A stretch of 6,880 bases of DNA from Chlamydiota bacterium (lineage in GTDB: Bacteria; Chlamydiota; Chlamydiia; Chlamydiales; SLFE01), in assembly GCA_011065065.1 (NCBI GenBank), contig JAAKFL010000097.1:1-6880 (forward strand). Direction: 5' to 3'. Shown here piece by piece: positions 5,291-6,880 of the stretch. The stretch's first letter is position 1. Every line of letters starts with the position of its first letter. A model generated the notes under the pieces. The model saw only the letters and a list, made by a program, of their open reading frames with translations, made no database searches and was not told where the DNA came from. The position numbers and the translations under genes are program-made.

Positions 5291-6784
5291 AGAACGAATC
5301 TTCTCGTAAAGATCCAGGTATTCTTTAACAGGCCTCTTCCAACTGAAATCCATATTCATTCCATTGATCATGATCTCACGCCAACGCATAGGCTCGTCAA
5401 ACCAGCATTTAAACGCACGGTCCAGCGCTGTGTTGAAACTTTCTGGAGTCGGGTCATCAAACAGATAACCATTTCTCTCTTCAAAAGGAAGGTCCGAAGT
5501 GTCGACGTCCACCACGGTATCGGAAAGCCCGCCAGTTCTCCTGACAATCGGAACTGTGCCGTATTTCATGGAAATCAATTGAGTCAGTCCACAAGGTTCA
5601 AAAATGGAGGGAACAATGAACATGTCGCTTGCGGCAAATATTCTGTGCGCCGTCTCTTCATTGTGTTTTAAAATGAGCCGAACATGAGGATGATCAGCGA
5701 AATGGTGCATCAATTCATGAAACTCACGATTGATTCTGGGAATTGTCGTCGTACCAAGAAGGACAAATTGTCCTCCTAATTCAAGAGTTCGAAACAGAGC
5801 ATGCCGCATCAATTCGACCCCCTTTTGCGGAACCAGCCTCGCCACACACCCCACAAGAGGACGGTGTCTTTCATCGAGCATCAACTCTTCGCGGAAGCTA
5901 TTTTTCACAAAAGCTTTTCGGTCGATTGTGCTGTGATCGTTATCATCTTGAGGCTTTTCGCGGCTCGAGTAGTGGGCATGAAGGTAGGGATCTGTTTCGG
6001 GATTCCAGAAGGCGTAATCGAGACCATTGACAATTCCATAAATTTTGTCAGAATGTTGTTTGAGAAAATCTCCTAAACCCTTCCCCTCTTCTTCCGTCTG
6101 AATTTCTTTTGCATAGGTTTTAGACACTGTGGTAACGGCATCGGCGTAAGCTATGCCCGCTTTCATAAGATTCAAATGGGTGGGGTCACCTGGAACACTC
6201 AATTTATCTTCTGACGCGTAGTCTTTGCCTTTCACTCCTAATTTATCAAGATCCAAATCGAGACATTTTCCCTGGTAAGCTAAGTTGTGAATGGTGTAGG
6301 CAATTTTGAGACCATTTGCGCCAAGTTCATGGTAAACATCTTGATACAAAGGAGCCATCATTCCCGTATGCCAGTCGTGCAAATGGAGAATATGCGGTTC
6401 CATCCCTCGAGCCTTCATGAGTTCTAAAGCAGCCTTAGAAAAATAGAGATAACGTTCTATATCATCTTCGCAACCGTAAATGCACCCGCGGTTGAAAAAT
6501 AATTTAGGGTGATGAGTTTCAATGAAGTAAACTTTGAGATTCTCGACCCATCCGAGCCAAATCGTATTTGAAATTTCTTTGCCATCATATTCGAAAACAA
6601 GTTCGGGTTCATCGACATGAAGATCGGTGATGGATTCAATATCGATGATGTCGTATTTAGGAATGATGACATCGAGATCATGACCTTCCCACGCAAGTTC
6701 GTGAGAAAGCCCCAGAATAACATCGGCGAGACCTCCCACTTTGGCAATAGGAGCCAACTCCGAAGCGACGTGAACAATATGCAT
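5288..6784 (-). CDS. glgA: Glycogen synthase (ADP-glucose type, GT5)
   Basis: A 498-aa cytoplasmic glycogen/starch synthase (GT-B fold, family GT5) that adds glucose from ADP-glucose to the ends of alpha-1,4-glucan. The N-terminus HIVHVASELAPIAKVGGLADV carries the ADP-glucose-binding KxGG motif at K15-G18. Further landmarks are HLHDWHTG (134-141), TIHNLAYQG (164-172), VARLVPQKG (314-322), the catalytic-site EPCGLTQ (396-402, with the conserved E396), and RTGGLSDTV (416-424). The length is typical and all key residues are present. A TTG at 6794-6796 would add four residues. I chose the ATG at 6782-6784 because GGAG (6791-6794) lies exactly 6 nt before it and because K15 then matches the family numbering. 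It converges on the sensor gene across the long palindrome. Storage of host-derived or self-made glucose as glycogen is typical of chlamydiae (inference for this organism). Confidence 0.95.
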   Translation of the reverse strand: MHIVHVASELAPIAKVGGLADVILGLSHELAWEGHDLDVIIPKYDIIDIESITDLHVDEPELVFEYDGKEISNTIWLGWVENLKVYFIETHHPKLFFNRGCIYGCEDDIERYLYFSKAALELMKARGMEPHILHLHDWHTGMMAPLYQDVYHELGANGLKIAYTIHNLAYQGKCLDLDLDKLGVKGKDYASEDKLSVPGDPTHLNLMKAGIAYADAVTTVSKTYAKEIQTEEEGKGLGDFLKQHSDKIYGIVNGLDYAFWNPETDPYLHAHYSSREKPQDDNDHSTIDRKAFVKNSFREELMLDERHRPLVGCVARLVPQKGVELMRHALFRTLELGGQFVLLGTTTIPRINREFHELMHHFADHPHVRLILKHNEETAHRIFAASDMFIVPSIFEPCGLTQLISMKYGTVPIVRRTGGLSDTVVDVDTSDLPFEERNGYLFDDPTPESFNTALDRAFKCWFDEPMRWREIMINGMNMDFSWKRPVKEYLDLYEKIRS

Positions 6785-6790
6785 AAAAAA

Positions 6791-6794
6791 CTCC
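6791..6794 (-). promoter_or_regulatory. Shine-Dalgarno site that decides the glgA start
   Basis: On the minus strand this reads GGAG, with six Ts between it and the ATG at 6784. The upstream TTG candidate shares its last base with this site, so ribosomes should start at the ATG. Confidence 0.75.
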
Positions 6795-6802
6795 AAGGTA
6801 CT

Positions 6803-6831
6803 ATTCTGTCACAAATTTTGATTTTTAACAA
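6803..6831 (-). promoter_or_regulatory. Possible sigma70-type promoter of glgA
   Basis: On the minus strand, TTGTTA (6826-6831) and CAGAAT (6803-6808) are separated by 17 nt. Each matches four of six consensus bases. A start near 6796 would leave a leader of about 12 nt containing the ribosome site. The match is only moderate. Confidence 0.3.
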
Positions 6832-6880
6832 CTCTATGTTTTGGAGCTCGAGCTTGACTTATAAATTTAACCGCGAAGAT

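Noticed and set aside
5730..6076. Plus-strand open frames of 68-95 aa inside glgA
   Set aside because: They lie antisense within a strongly conserved glycogen synthase gene, show no family motif and lack ribosome sites.
5785..6796. glgA start at TTG 6794-6796 giving 502 aa
   Set aside because: The TTG overlaps the Shine-Dalgarno GGAG that is correctly spaced for the ATG at 6784, and the extra residues MEFF are not part of the conserved GlgA N-terminus.
6797..6880. tRNA or small RNA gene upstream of glgA
   Set aside because: No cloverleaf, no GGTTCRAATCC-type arm and no terminator-like structure could be found in this short AT-rich stretch.

Overview
The window (6880 bp, moderately AT-rich) is compact bacterial chromosome with six protein genes. 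All six appear intact and none is cut by the window edges. The gene set suggests a member of the phylum Chlamydiae outside the Chlamydiaceae (a Parachlamydia-, Waddlia- or Simkania-like organism). This rests on recalled neighbourhoods: in Chlamydia trachomatis a CDP-alcohol phosphatidyltransferase gene (pgsA_2) and the glycogen synthase gene glgA are adjacent, and chlamydiae also carry AGCS-type amino-acid permeases and small exported thioredoxins. No rRNA or other marker gene is present, so the placement is an inference at about 0.6 confidence.

Layout. Positions 16-104 hold a perfect 39-bp inverted repeat with T tracts on both sides, which looks like a bidirectional terminator. Two genes follow on the minus strand: an AGCS sodium:amino-acid symporter (147-1451) and, upstream of it in transcription, a Tsr3/DTW-like SPOUT protein (1483-1953), 31 bp apart and probably co-transcribed. 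An 83-bp divergent region with two dyad-symmetric elements separates them from a plus-strand gene for a secreted thioredoxin-fold protein (2037-2480), which ends at a textbook terminator (2489-2523). A CDP-alcohol phosphatidyltransferase gene (pgsA type, 2573-3169) follows on the plus strand. After a 169-bp gap comes a plus-strand gene for a MASE1 membrane sensor joined to a histidine-kinase-like ATPase (3339-5147). It converges on the minus-strand glycogen synthase gene glgA (5288-6784). Between these two is a 146-bp, almost perfect palindrome whose outer ends are the stop codons of both genes.

How the parts fit together. The genes do not form a single pathway: they cover amino-acid import, RNA modification, periplasmic thiol chemistry, phospholipid synthesis, sensing and glycogen storage. 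The unusual content is in the non-coding DNA. Two long palindromes of unrelated sequence share one design: each arm has four short direct repeats arranged as two pairs with TAA or AAA linkers. In addition, the sequence (A)GTGGCCA directly follows, or overlaps, the stop codons of three genes. The sensor kinase is also unusual, because its ATP-binding G and F boxes are kept while its H box and N box lack the expected residues.

No tRNA, rRNA, CRISPR array, transposase or recognisable phage gene was seen.
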